Below, piece by piece: positions 11,482 through 23,446 of a stretch of DNA of 64,000 bases (the first letter of the stretch is position 1; every line of letters starts with the position of its first letter). The translations under genes and the position numbers were made by a program. Origin of the DNA: Schizophyllum amplum (taxonomy: Eukaryota > Basidiomycota > Agaricomycetes > Agaricales > Schizophyllaceae); NCBI GenBank assembly GCA_007026445.1, contig VDMD01000003.1:744001-808000 (forward strand), given 5' to 3'. The notes beneath the pieces were generated by a model. It worked only from the letters and a program-made list of their open reading frames with translations, had not been told where the DNA came from and did no database searches.

Positions 11482-12563
11482 TCACGAGGTTTCTGCATTC
11501 GCTTTCATCCTGAAGGTTGTCAGCTACCATAAGCACGCGGAGGGCAATACCCACCTTTTCAAAATCCAGTGCATCACGTCTTCCGCCCAATCCTCCGCCT
11601 CAGGGCCGGTCCCGAGCGCCCAAAACATGCTCAGGTGGTTATGCTTTGCCCCCACAAACCTCTTCACCTTGACCCCTCCACGCGTCCACAATGCCCCCTG
11701 AAAGGCATCGCCCGCCTCCTTCAGCTCTTCTGGCTCACGCTCCGCCTCAGCCATCACCACCAGCTGCGCGAACTCCTTCGCCGCCTCCTCGCTCGCACTC
11801 TGTAGCAACCCCAGTGGCTCGCATGCCCGCGTGCGCTCCTCGCTGCCGTAGTACCTGTAGATGATGTCGTCGATGGTCACTTTATACGCCGCACCGACCA
11901 AAGCCACCCCGCATAGCCGTCCCTGCAAAGGCGTTCGGTCGAAGTCCGGGTGCAGCAGCGCGGTGCAGACATGCACGGCTCCCGCCGAGTGCGCTATAAC
12001 GGATATTGACTCCGCTGCTGTTTGCCCCGGTCCACGAAGATCATCGGTGTGTTCGGCGGCCCATATAAGCGCATCCAAAGCATCACGACCTCCGTCCGGG
12101 TATTTCGCCTCTGGGACAAGCCGGTAGTCCGGGATTACCGTCACGAAGCCTCGAGCTGCGAAGTATGCGCCAAGGAAGGCGTAACCGATGTCCATAGGCG
12201 GCGGCAAGGAGCGCGCGCCCATCGTGAAGCCACCACCGTAGAAGTGGAACAGAACTGGACGTGGGGTTCCAGAGAATTCGGCGATGGGGTAGTAAACGTC
12301 CAGCTAACCATTGCTTGTTGAGCCTTGTACAGCGCGGTGACTGAACAAATACCTTATGCCTGTCCAGTGGGCCATATTGGAAGGTCTTCTTCGGTACACA
12401 TTCAATCTCGGCACGTCTGGCCTCGTGGAGGGGGACGAAAGCCGTTATCGCTGGTTCATCAGAATCAGTAGTAGCCCGGTGGGTAACAAGGCTCGGAAAA
12501 TCGGCCTACTGGGCATGGCAATCCTCGTTATGGCAGTCTCTGAATTCGCCTGCACACGTTCCA
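11482..12563 (-). CDS. Alpha/beta hydrolase, hormone-sensitive-lipase-like (abhydrolase_3)
   Basis: A predicted esterase or lipase. The exons give EARRAEIECVPKKTFQYGPL; then, after an intron, LDVYYPIAEFSGTPRPVLFH and FYGGGFTMGARS with the oxyanion-hole GGG. These are followed by ARGFVTVIPDYRLVPEAKYP and SVIAHSAGAVH with the nucleophile Ser (AHSAG rather than GHSAG). The catalytic His lies in KHNHLSMFWALGTG near the end, and MAEAEREPEELKEA probably supplies the acid. A last small intron (donor GTGGGT) leads to RMKANAETS and a stop at 11482. The ATG at 12563 (MERVQANSETAITRI) is provisional, since the join between it and the conserved exon is not clear. The oxyanion GGG and nucleophile motif are intact. 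The protein appears soluble. Confidence 0.75.
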
Positions 12564-12829
12564 TGATAGAGGTAGTACTGCTGCGGAATAGAGGATGATG
12601 GTGGTTAGTTGTCAAGCAAGGCCGCTTGTAACTATCAGCTTCGAAAGGAGTCCAGTTGGTCGGCTACTCCCGCCATCAGACACGCGTGCGATCCATGGAT
12701 AGGCTCACAGGTACGATCCGCGCGTGGGCAACTGAACACGCCCTCTTCTTGCGACTAGATACAGCATCGTAAGGATGTTCTTTCCACCCGTCCATGATAT
12801 AAGGGTATTCAAGCTAGATCTACGACCAT

Positions 12830-15800
12830 TCACGTCCGCGTCGCCAGAGCTGACAGCAAAATGTCGTAATCGACCTTCGCCGCTAAGATCGTCCATTAGC
12901 ATCCCATCCAGGTAACGTGAACGGCCGACTCACACTTTAGGACCAACCCAAAGAACTCGCGCGCCAGCTCCGGCTGCTCGGTCTCCATTCTTCGCATGGC
13001 CTCCGTGCTCAGGCGCCACACTACAGCTGGCTGCTCAACGACTGTCGTCGCGTTGCGCGGCAGCCCTGATAGGGCAGACAACTCGCCCGCCAACGTCCCA
13101 GGGACCATGGACTCCTCGATACTACGCGATGGGTCGGAGAAGCGGTAGATCGCGCGCAGAATGCCTGCTTCGATGATGTACAGACCGTCGGGCTCGTCGT
13201 CTTGCTTCCAGAGGACATGTCCTGTAGGCAGCCGCATCCGATCGAGGTAATGTGTGATGGGTTGCAAGCGCCTTGGGTTGAGGTCCGCGTACGAGGAAAA
13301 TGCCTTGACTATGGTGTCTAGCGGTTCGCCTGGCACCGCAGAGTCCTCCTGTGCGTGTCGGCTCTCTGATGGAGTGTGAGCAAGCTCCAATGCTCAGAGA
13401 AAGAAGCGTAAATACCGGTAGACATCATCCGTCGACCTGCATCTCGAAGATGCGTTAATCTTGGCGAGCCGACCATCGAGCCAAGGTGTTCTACGGCCAC
13501 AATGTCCCCGTCTTGTCGACCGGGCAGCACTGCACACAATATTTTCAGCAGCTAATCAGTATCAGAGGAGGGTCCACGTACTCAGCGCTGACGACTCCGT
13601 CTTTTGCGACCTGAACCACGTCCTTAAGTACATGTTCTCGGTCCCTGCATCGTCCTCATCAGCCTTCATCGCCACTTGCCACTGTCACCCCACTCACATT
13701 CCAGCGCATCGTTAAAGGTCGAAAACACTTCAACGCCCGATGAGCTCAGGAGGTCCACACTCTCCAAAGCGCGTCCGACCGGCGATTCCACGGTAAGTCC
13801 ACAGAGCACCAAGCTGACGCCGCGAGCACCCAGCATACGCTGTATGCGCACAAATGCTTCCGCCGCTGACATGTCTACGCCAGCTACGAGGGCAAAGTCA
13901 AGGAGGAGGAAACGGATGGGGGACCGCTGCCACTTCAGGCCGTCCAGCAACTCCTTGATGGTCTCTTCAACGTAGGTTATCGTGCCGAAGAATAGGAAAC
14001 CTGGTGCAAGATGATGAGCTGAAGCCAAGAATGATAATCGTGATGCATTACCTTGTAGGCGCATGATCGCCGTCTGCTTCGACACCTCACGAATGTACGC
14101 CCGCTGCGAGCTCGGCCGGCGAACAGTCGACATGACGGTCTCGCCCGTATGCACAGAGCGAATACTGCGCCGCTGCGAGTTCTGCACGACAAAGAAGAAA
14201 CCTAGAACGCGAGTTAGCTGATGACAGAATATCAGGAGGAATGTGGAAGACGTACAACTGACGACAATCCCAAACAGCACACCAACGACAAAGTCCCACA
14301 ACGTCATGCAAATCATGATGCTGACGATGGTAATATACTCCGTGCGACTGGTGCGGTGTCGTGTGTCCCACAACGCCTCTTTAACGAGGTCAATGCCGAG
14401 CACAAAGATCAGCGCCCCGACCTCCATGATAGCTGAAGATGCTGTCAACATCTATACCCCAGAAGAACGATGCGCCAGCTTACGCAAGTACGCTATCGGA
14501 CCCGTCCCGACGAACAGCAAAACCAGTGTTGCCCCAGCAAGCAACAGCCCCGATATCCGGGTCGTGCCACCCACACGATAAAACCTAGACCTGGTCAGTT
14601 AACCGCCTTGCGCGTCGTCTGGTACACTTACAAGAGGGTGTTGACATATACCAGATAGTTGGGTCTGTTGACTCCATCAGCACCAACGTATGAATGTATA
14701 ACGGGAAAAAGACGGACGGCGTGCCAAACAGTCCCGCAAGAACATTGGAGTACCCATGCGCCGTTAGCTCCTTGTTCGTGTCTACATCCTCGTTTAAGGA
14801 CACAGCCAACGCCGGAACATTTAAGGGCGGGTGTAGAATGTTGAAGAAAAGCCTATTTTGCCGTCAGCCTGCCGCCCCACCGCAAACACCAAAACGACCC
14901 ACAGTGCGAATTGTGTAGGCAGCGTTGCCCAAAGGGCGGTCCAACGAATCTCCCTAAAGTCTGAAGCCAAAGGTCAGTTCGCATGCCAACAATTTCGATC
15001 ATAAGTGACTCACCAAAGAACTCGTAGAACGCATACCACTTCCCCTCCCCACCTCCTACGTCAAACAACCACCCGGCATCCCGTAGTTCTCCTAGATTTA
15101 ACCTTGCGGACAGAACCACGACATAAAAAATCGCCGGAATCAGAACGAAGTCTGCGACATCTCCCATCAGCTAGCTCTCGCAATACGCGCAAATGAACAC
15201 TCACATCCAGGAAAGATCAGCTGTCCTGCCCGCTCGCTGAACGTCGCGAACGTCGTGACCACCCGCAGCACCGCCGCCAGGCCAAACGGCAGCGCCCACA
15301 TCAGCAGGTTGCGTCCGTCGAGAAGGAAGAACCGCAGCGTGTCCAGTGTGTACGTAAATTCCGTGTCCTCCAAGCCAGTCGAAATGCAGAGTCTGGGGGA
15401 GCCGGTCAGTCGGGCAGTCAAGTAGAGGACCAGTAGGACAGGCGGGCAGTCAGACCACTGAGCAGGGATTTCAAGCGGAGAGGAAGCGTCAGGCGGCGAG
15501 GGAACATCAAGCCCCCACAGGGATGTCGTACGGCCATGAAAATGTCAAGCATAGGGAATCAGACGACCCGCCAAGCTGCCCATGAATGACACGACAAAAC
15601 GTACCCAGTGACAATGAGAAAGACACCGATGCCACCAATGCAGCTGTCGACGGGGTGTTCGGCGTCAGTGTACAGTGCGGGCGGCGGGGTGATGAACACT
15701 AACCCGACGAGGATATGCCGAGGGAAAAATCCCATGACGTTCCCCAGCTTGAAGAAGCCCAGCAGGAGGAAGCACAGACCTGCGGATCGTGGTCAAATGG

Positions 15801-17096
15801 TGTTCAGTAGAAGTAGACACTGGTGAGTAGACGCCATAGAATTTAGACTCACCAGTAAGGATAGAACTCAACGCGTAAGCCGCGAGCGTCGTCGCAGCAA
15901 TGGCGCGCTCATTACCAGCTTCCAGTCCAATGTCGGAGGTAATGGAAGACGACAGAATGTGAAAGAAGGGCTATGAAAATCGAACGATCAGTCTAGAGCA
16001 TCGACCGGGAGTGGAAGAGAGTACATACCACCACCTCGATCATCATGCTTCCGTTGCCGCCCTTGAAGCTGCTCCCGCCGAGCGTGTACACGAGCTGCGA
16101 CACAACTGCAGTGATGAAGAACATGGATACGCCAGCCGAGGTTATGTTTAGCGAGATGAAGGGCTCCGCGGTAGGGAACACGAGGATCCCGTCTGGCGAG
16201 TAGTAATTAGCAAGTGTTAGTGACTAGCGACTGCGCAGTGTATATGTGCGCGGTGATTTGCTTACAAGAAACAGCATCTAGGATGTTGAGCAACGTGCCC
16301 AGTGACACGGCTGGCAGGGCCTTGAGGCCCTGCACAGTGACGTCGGCGACAGCTTCGCGTGTGAACGTGTGTGCGAGGACCTTACGCAGGCTGTCCACTC
16401 GTGAAGGCAGCTTGAGTGCGGGAGCGCCTGAAGCGTCTCCATTTTGAGGGGGCGTGATGGTGAGCAGCGGTGTGCGTTCGTCGGCCGGTGCGGGCGATGA
16501 CATGTCCTGCGGCAACGTTTTGGGATGCACGCGAGGGCTCGGCACAGGGGTAGGGCTGCCGACCTCGCTAGGCGTGCTGGGGCTATGGTCTACATGCGCC
16601 TCGTCCAGGCTTGACGGCCGCAGTAGGGTCAGGCCTGAAGCCTGCATGCCGGACGCGCTGGGCGACGATCGCGTAGAGCTCACGTCGTCCAGGAAGGAAG
16701 ATGCGGCGGACTGTGGGTCGTCCAGCGGCTGCTCCGGTATGGACGCCTCGTCGGGGGCGATCATGGGGAAGACGTAGTTCTGGCGTGGACTGTCGTGACG
16801 GGAAGAGGACATGAGCATGTTCGAGAGCTGCACCGTGCTCGCTCGTATGCTGTCCTGGGAGTGGGGGGCGGCGCGCAGCAGGGACGGGGAGCGGGAGATG
16901 GAGGACGAGACGGGGGATCCATTGAATCTTGTATGCAGAAGCCTAAGGGGACGAGAGCAAACGTTAGCACACTGGTCACAAGCCGCCCCCCGCCGTCAAT
17001 ATATGATCATCCAAACACGAGAAGAACCGGTGTAGCGAGGGGATGATATTACTCGAACGTAATGCACATCATCATCAGGCGACGCTCAGACGACAT
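12830..17096 (-). CDS. SulP/SLC26-family transporter with STAS and cyclic-nucleotide-binding domains (YGR125w type)
   Basis: A membrane protein of the sulfate-permease superfamily; the yeast YGR125w group (Vsb1) acts at the vacuole, so sulfate itself is not an assured substrate. Start MSSERRLMMMCITFELLHTR is at 17096, joined through an intron. A long Ser/Pro-rich cytosolic N-terminus follows (IPEQPLDDPQSAASSFLDD, DERTPLLTI). About ten hydrophobic segments follow, including VFPTAEPFISLNITSAGVSM, GSMMIEVVPFFHIL, FLLLGFFKLGNVMGFFPRHI, SAIMEVGALIFVLGIDLV and YITIVSIMICMTLWDFVVGV. The STAS domain is at about 13980-13690 (FLLLDFALVAGVDMSAAEAF, GARGVSLVLCGL). The C-terminal cNMP-binding domain lies between 13330 and 12900 (WKQDDEPDGLYIIEAGILRA, GELSALSGLPRNATTVVEQP). 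A final intron gives SAKVDYDILLSALATRT and a stop at 12830. At least a dozen introns are present. Confidence 0.85.
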
Positions 17097-18277
17097 TCCC
17101 TCGACACCCCCTCCCAGGACGAACGCACGCACCCTGCTCTACTACCCACTGATGCCGACTCCGCCCCTCTTTGTATCGACGGTCTCCTGCTTGGCCGCCT
17201 ATTGATGGCGCGAGGAGGCGTTGTCGCTGGGACACCATTTTCGCCATCTCGCGCGATATCCATCGCGGTGGCTGAGGTGTGCGCGACCCCATTGACTGCT
17301 GACGCCTTTGGTGCGAATCCGCGTGAGTCCTGAGTGCTGTAGGTGTCGATGGGTGCCGACATGGCTAGCTGGGCGCCGCCTGGCCTTCAGACCTTCAAGA
17401 CCGTTATACAGGCCGAAGAAGACGTGGACGATAAGAAGATAGGATGCGCTTGCAGTTGTCGTCCATTTCAACCTTCAAAGTCCTTCAAATCATCGTGACG
17501 TATAGTCACGATCGGTGACGAGGCGCGTATGTCGCGTCGCGTCCGGCGCTTATTTTATCTTCGGCTTTCCGTCGATGGAAGGTCAGTGGAAGGTCTAGCC
17601 ATAGTACTCGTCCACGACCGTTGTACAGTCTCCGCCATGTTGTTTTGTCTTTGGACTGCAAACTTCGCCTTGGATGGTCTCTCATTAACATTAGCTACAT
17701 AGCACTTGGCAGAAATTTTCAGCAACGGATCTACCCCTCTGCTAACCCCTTCCGTGTGACGGTCGTTCTGCGCCCGCCGCCCGGACCACACCCTACGGAT
17801 CTCGGAAGAGGCGGGTTCATTGTTGAGACGATTCGGATGCGGAACGCTGTGAGGCGTACATATGTCAAGAGAGAAACGCCTCTACATGTTCATTCACTCA
17901 ATGTACGTGAAGCGTTTTTTTTTCAAGCCTTAGGATGTGTCCGAAGGCTTAGAAAGGAAGCTAGCAAGTATGGCAAGTCGTCTCAGCTCTGGACTCACCT
18001 TAGTTGTCGGGCGGCACCCAGTAGACTTGACTTGTTCGAGGGTCAGGAGATGAAGCCAAGTCTGGCTGTTGCCGCAGGGAATAGGGTGCCATGGGTAGTA
18101 TGTACGATGGGTAAGAAGTTACGTCCCCCGCATGCATAGAATCTAGCAGGAAGGTTCAGCAAACACGCTACTTCACGAAACTGAGAAATACGCACAGTCT
18201 AGCATTGCATGACCGCGAGACAGACGACCTCTGTCCTGAAGGCCGCTGACCCACTCTTGAAGGTGACCCATCGCCCT
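17097..18277. other. Intergenic region upstream of the SulP gene, no gene supported
   Basis: This includes the SulP promoter and the 3' flank of the gene starting at 18278. A 172-codon plus-strand frame (17621-18139) and a minus-strand frame (17075-17362) are open but lack domains. The minus one overlaps the real first SulP exon in another frame. Confidence 0.5.
17492..17512. promoter_or_regulatory. Perfect 8-bp inverted repeat upstream of the SulP gene
   Basis: ATCGTGAC-GTATA-GTCACGAT: two perfect 8-bp arms around a 5-bp spacer, about 400 bp upstream of the SulP start. It contains TGAC half-sites of the kind bound by bZIP factors. A further GGTGACG follows at once. Function is inferred only from symmetry and position. 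Confidence 0.4.
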
Positions 18278-19367
18278 CTACGCCGCGATATCCATGATCA
18301 GCGCCATAAACTGCACCGCCGCCTCACTCTGCGTATCCTCCTCCACCTCCCTCTCAAATGGCAGCGGATCCACTCCGTACTCGCACCGCAACTGCCGCGC
18401 CACCCGCTCCCTGCTCGGTGGCGTTCGTTCGCTGCTGCGTCCTATTTGTTCCCTGCCCTCCTCCGCCGCCGTCACCAGGGCCTTGTACAGCAAGTACACC
18501 CCTGCCGGGTTCCCGAGCACGGCCTCCACCTTCGCGCGCTCCACCAGCGAGTAGTCTGTCGCGTCGTCGTCGCGCGGCCGGGAGGGGTGGATCCAGAGAA
18601 GGCGCGCATACGCGTAGTCGGCGTCCTTGTCCGTAGCTCCCCCGGCTGTCGCGCCCTCGCCCGCCGCACGCTCATCCTCCGGCAGCAACGGATACCAGCT
18701 ATCCTCCTGCCGATGGCCCTGTGCGTAGTGCGCGGCAAACGCGGCGTTCATAGCGCGAAGGGAAGGGGAGCCGTTCCGCATCCTCTCGGCGACGCGCCGG
18801 CTAATGTCGTTGATTTCTGCCTGGCTCTTGCTCTTCCCGGGCAAGAGCGGTCCACCAGATCTATATGGGCGGAGGGAGAAGGGACAGAGAGGGAGTTGAA
18901 TGGAGGAGAGGAATATAGATGGATCATGTCAAGCGATGGAAGAAAGGAGACCATCAGCATGCCTCTCAACCATCCAAGACTCAGCCACGCACCCCCAGCC
19001 ATTCTTCCTCGCCTCCTCCTGCACGAGCTGGTGCAGGAAGAGTAACGCGTCGCGCTTCTCCTTCTTCTTCTGCCTATTGCTCATTGTGTTGGCGCTGCCC
19101 GATGCCGTGCTGCTGCTTCCCGACGCTGTGTGGTCGATCCCCGGCGTCATCCCGTGCGCATCGCGTACAAGCTTTATGCGCTGAAGTACATGGATCAGTA
19201 TGCTGCACTCGCAGCCCACGAAAGAGGCCAGAGACCTTGGACGACACGGACCACTCTGGGACAGTCTTCTTCAGGTGCGCGTGGATCTTGCCTACGCCGA
19301 GCTCGGGCTGCTCGGCGTGCAGGCGCCGCAGGACGGCGACGAGCTCGTCATCGGAAGGAGAGGCCAT
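18278..19367 (-). CDS. Conserved hypothetical protein with N-terminal winged-helix-like segment
   Basis: The family is not recognised. Exon 1 from 19367 reads MASPSDDELVAVLRRLHAEQ then PELGVGKIHAHLKKTVPEWS, a helical motif seen in uncharacterised Agaricomycete proteins. An intron (GTCTCT to CTTCAG) joins RIKLVRDAHG. Then come a Ser/Gly/Ala linker and a basic coiled segment, NRQKKKEKRDALLFLHQLVQ. A second intron joins GPLLPGKSKSQAEINDISRR, NAAFAAHYAQG, SWYPLLPEDE, YARLLWIHPSRPRDDDA and, at the end, EAAVQFMALIMDIAA. Phases agree at both joins. The protein is acidic toward the C-terminus, about 285 residues, without signal peptide or membrane segment. An in-frame Met 7 codons earlier (19388) is an alternative start. 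Confidence 0.6.
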
Positions 19368-20500
19368 CGTCCCAAGATTGAAGGACAAGCCCTCGACAAG
19401 ACTCCGGTTTGGCGGTCACGGACAGCGGCTATAAGGAATCATACGCGAGACGAAGGCGTGGAAGAAACGTGGGAATTCCGATCATTTTGGAAGATCGGCG
19501 TCTGCCTTCGCCTTCAGAATCCCTGTGGCTTTTGCGATCGACGGCAGCAGAGGGAGGGAACGTACGGTCTTTTATAGCAGTCGATTCGGAGTTGAAGCCG
19601 GTAGTTCAAGTTGAAGTCCAAGATCAGAATTAACCTCGTAGATCATGCTGCTGGCACGTGACATGATGCTCTAAAAGTCTGCAAACGCAACAAAGCTAAA
19701 TACCACGTCTTTGTTATCTTCTCCGTCGTCTCTCTTCGAAATGAACCAAAGACATATCTGCAAGCTGCTCGCTCAACCATACGCAGCATTTTAAATGCCC
19801 GCAACACCATCATGCATTCTTTCACTCGGCTCGCTATATGGCTGCGGTCCGAGACCCATCCCCGCATGGGAATTCCCATTGTGAATGAATGCCTCCACGA
19901 GGCATTGGTGCCGCGATCCCGGTCATGCACCGAACTGCACTTCCTCAGCCTGCGCCCGTGATACCGCTTATATCAGCACGCGCTTCTTGTTCACAACAGC
20001 ACCAAGCTTGGGCCCTTCCGAACTGAAGCCCGAGGGAACGCACAGGCCCTCATCCCTGACCATGACCGTCCTCGCCACCTGCCCTTCGCCCGATCACTTC
20101 CCTCGCCAGCACCACGGTGGCTACTCATCGTCTAGTATGGTGTGTGGCGCCTAATCGTGTGTCGAGCGCCTGTGTTGAACCCTCTCTCATAGGCCCCAGC
20201 CTCAAGCATTGTCTTTGCGCCTGGCATCGTGGGCAACGCTCATGCGATCACACTTCACTTGTCGAATGATGACAGGTCACGGAGGCGGCTTTAGTGCGTT
20301 GTTGCGAGCGCCATGAAAGCGCGGGATGGCTGACATCAACCTACAGTAGCCCCCATGGATATCAGGCATCCAGACGCAACAGCATATCCTCCGCGTATGT
20401 TGCAGTCATACATTATTTCGAGCGTGTTTTGACTTCATCGACCAGACCCTCAACAAGCCGCTCTTCGGAAGCCTGTCCTACCCTTCCCCCTCTAGACGCC
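19368..20500. other. Divergent intergenic region, 1.1 kb
   Basis: This lies between two genes transcribed away from each other. Short open frames, such as 19885-20154, have no family resemblance and no clear promoter. No RNA gene is recognisable. Confidence 0.5.
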
Positions 20501-21056
20501 ATGACCGTCGAGTGAGTACACCACTGCCGCCACAATTCCCTCGCCCGTCTAATCACCCTCATTCCGCAGACCATCCACCATCTCCTACGACTCTCGCTTT
20601 CCCTCCCCCTCCGGCTTGACCATCAAGATACGCAAGGAGGACCACGTCGCGTACATCGAGAAGCGCGAGCAGTTCGATGCCGACCTGGGCACCGTCACCG
20701 AGCTCATGAGCGAGGCGTGCTCGGTCGCAGAGCCCACCGGCATCGACGCGCTCTCGCGTGCCATGGCCCGGGGGCTCAACGTCACGGAGCCGCAGACGCA
20801 GACGTCGGCCACGCAGTCGCAGACGTTACCACCGCAATCGCGCATGCGCCAGCTCGAGCTAGAGGTCGAGACCAACCTCTTCCTCGCCGAACTCGGGGAA
20901 GAGATCCTGGAGAAGGAGGGAAAGCGCAAGCGCAAGCTGGGTGTTTACGAGGCCGAGGAAGATCGTGAGATGTACGACGTCGCTGGCCCTGCTCGGAAGA
21001 AGGTCGCGAGATTGCCGGACATGCGGGACGGGTCCAGGTGGCGGCCGCGCAAGTAG
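20501..21056 (+). CDS. Small conserved hypothetical protein, charged and coiled
   Basis: A 165-residue protein whose family is not recognised. Exon 1 is only 11 nt (ATG at 20501, MTVE), followed by an intron at 20512-20569 (GTGAGT...CGCAG). Exon 2 gives PSTISYDSRFPSPSGLTIKI then RKEDHVAYIEKREQFDADLG, EPTGIDALSRAMARGL, a Thr/Gln-rich stretch (TEPQTQTSATQSQTLPPQSR), a helical region (MRQLELEVETNLFLAELGEE) and a basic tail (EGKRKRKLGV, RWRPRK). The tiny first exon is supported by phase and a consensus donor. The Lys/Arg patches suggest a nuclear location, by inference only. Confidence 0.6.
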
Positions 21057-21527
21057 ATCCCAACCCCATCCTACTTTATCTCTCCTGTGTCTCCCTCCAT
21101 GTCTCGCGCAGTTATCCTGGACGCTTTCTCAGCACGTCACTAAACCCATTCCCTGCCTTGTTCACGCTGTCCGTCTCGTCAGTCTATCTCACGCTGCCTC
21201 GACTGTGTCTGCTCGCATGCAGGATTATGCACAGCGCAATCGTGTGTCGTCTCGCTTTACATCCTTACCCTTATGTTTATCGGACTTGTAACTGTTCTTC
21301 CCATATTGTTGTTCTCGAATCGTCTGGTCAATCGCAATGTCCTTCTGAAGTCTGAACGCACAACTCAGACAAGTTGAACCGTGCGAAGAAATCTCACGTG
21401 CGTTCGTGGATCCCTACGAATCCCTCACAGTGACACTTGCTTTTCTCCTTCCAATGTCCATGTCATTGCGCACCAAGTAGGTACGGTAACTGTACACATC
21501 CCGAATAATGTTACGATAAATACACCA
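21057..21527. other. Convergent 3' intergenic region
   Basis: The 3' flanks of two genes meet here. Nothing else is seen. Confidence 0.5.
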
Positions 21528-22841
21528 CTATAGACCGAGCCAGCGAGCGATGGCCTTATACGTGTCTGTCGTGGCCGGTTCCCACTTCAATACCATGAAG
21601 TCGTGTGGCGCGTCAGGCTCCTCGCGATACGCGACCATGCTCTCTCCCAGGTCCACCGTCATCCTGTCGCGCAGCACCCTAATTTCATCTAACAACGCCT
21701 CGCACCCTCCCGCTGAGATAAACGTCGGAGGGAAACCTTTGAAGGGCACCTTCCCCAGCGCGGGGTGCAGCGACGCCGGCGACACGTAGCGGTTAAGGTC
21801 CAGCGCCCCAAGCCCCAGCGCACCCCCGAACGCCCTGCCGCAGTGTAGCAAGCCGCCGCCGGGTCGGAGGTAGTCCAGCCCGGCATTCCAGAACACACGC
21901 CACGACGACCCCGGCAGCGGGCGGGCGCCGCTGCCAATATCGCACCACGGCGACGCGAGGAGCAGGCGTCCCGGTGGCGGCGGCACGCCGTGCTCGCCCG
22001 CGTGCTCGACGAGGTACCGCGTAAGGGCCAGCGCGAGATTCCCGCCCGCGGAGTCGCCCTCAACTATGATATCCTGCGGGGCGAAGCCAGCGACCTGGAC
22101 GAGGTAAACGTAGGCCGCCAGCGCATCGAGGAGTGCAGCGGGGAAGGGGTTCCGTGCGGGGAAGGGAGCAGCGTTGGAGAGGCGGTACTCAACGGACAGC
22201 GCGCGACGGATGAGGGGAGCGCAATGCTGAAGGAGGCCCTTCGAGATGTTTGCGGTGATGTCCGTGGGATGGGCGGAGAGACTCTTGTACCCGCCGCCGT
22301 GGAATTGAAGTAGGGTCTTTTCGCCGGGCTGGGGTGGAGAAAAGGGAGGGAGGAGATCGTCGGAGTTGTGGATCCAATAGCCCGGAATGCGGACCGGATG
22401 GACATCCTGCGCTGTGGCCCACACCTTCAAATCGCCGACGACTAAGTCGGGAACGGGCTCTATCCAGAAGCCGTTGACACCCTCTCCAGGTACGATGGCT
22501 TCGTGGTTGGGCTTCGCTCGCAACTCCAGGGAACCGACTCTGCAAGGGCATTCAGCGGGGAAGCAGCGTGAGAGGGATGTGTCACGCACTGGTCAGCAAC
22601 AGAGTTGAGCAAGCGTACGAGCTTTACGATGATGCACTGCTTGAGTGTCCAAGAGGGACGGGGTCTCCAGGACCTGCAGGGACCGTCAGCCTTGCCACGC
22701 GCACGCGGGAACCGCAAGCACGCACACGGGCAACGATATGAGCAACCAGATTGGCAGCCTGACGAGACAGGTAGCAAGCACCTGTCCGGTAAGATAGACG
22801 GCCTTGATAGGCTGGTGCCGGAGGGCGTATGATTTGGCCAT
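21528..22841 (-). CDS. Alpha/beta hydrolase (abhydrolase_3, HSL-like) with N-terminal membrane anchor
   Basis: A predicted esterase. Exon 1 from 22841 reads MAKSYALRHQPIKAVYLTGQ and then VLATCLVRLPIWLLISLPV, a hydrophobic N-terminal anchor. An intron (GTGCGT...TGCAG) joins SWRPRPSWTLKQCIIVKLVR and a second joins QVGSLELRAKPNHEAIVPGE. The catalytic part has the oxyanion motif QFHGGGYKSLSAHP, the nucleophile IVEGDSAGGNLALAL, an acidic residue near EALLDEIRVLRDRM, and the His in DAPHDFMVLKW. It ends IARWLGL at 21528. All elements are present at normal spacing, about 400 residues. A GTG upstream (22868) is not used as start. This is the second HSL-type hydrolase in the window; it differs from the one at 11.5 kb in having the classic GDSAG and an anchor. 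Confidence 0.85.
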
Positions 22842-23446
22842 CGTAGCGGCGACTTCTGGTGTTGTCACCGATGAACGAGGCTAGTAGTAGGGGGTCTAGC
22901 TGGAGGCTTTCAGCCCAGCTGAATAGATCGTGCAGAAGATAGAAGGTTCCAGTGAGAGTGAAGGGTATGCAGCGGTCTGGTGAGTGTGCACTTGGGTAAA
23001 GAGGGAAGGTAGTGGGAAGTTCTGGTTGAGTTCCGGGGACCGGGAAGATGATGCGCGCAGCGTGACATGAGGTCACAGTTCCTTTTCACAGTCTTTCATA
23101 GTCTGCCAGCCAGTGCGCATTACAAGCAGCGCACAGTGAGTAGATAGAGTCTGGGTACGGCACGGGTACGGTGTCAGTGGTGAATTCAGTGGCGGTTGAG
23201 TGGCGGATTGATGCGTCCGGGCCAAGCTCGGTCCGACTGTCGTTGATCCATTCAATGGAACTTGAAGGAGTCAACAAGTCTTTGAGCAGTTCACTCATTT
23301 GTATGTGATTCTGTAGACCGAGTCGGACTGATCCTGGACTGATCCCGGCCGCCTCACCGCTCGCATGGCAATAAACGGAGCAAGATGTCCTTCGAATATT
23401 CCTCATATTCACAATGAACGCACCGCCACGCTACGCCCTCACCACG
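22842..23446. other. Intergenic region, no gene seen
   Basis: This holds the promoter of the hydrolase and the 3' flank of the dehydrogenase, both minus strand. A 108-codon minus-strand frame (23086-23412) has no domain resemblance. Confidence 0.5.

Noticed and set aside
17621..18139. 172-codon plus-strand frame between the SulP gene and the next gene
   Set aside because: No motif, no promoter signal and a composition unlike neighbouring exons; kept as intergenic.
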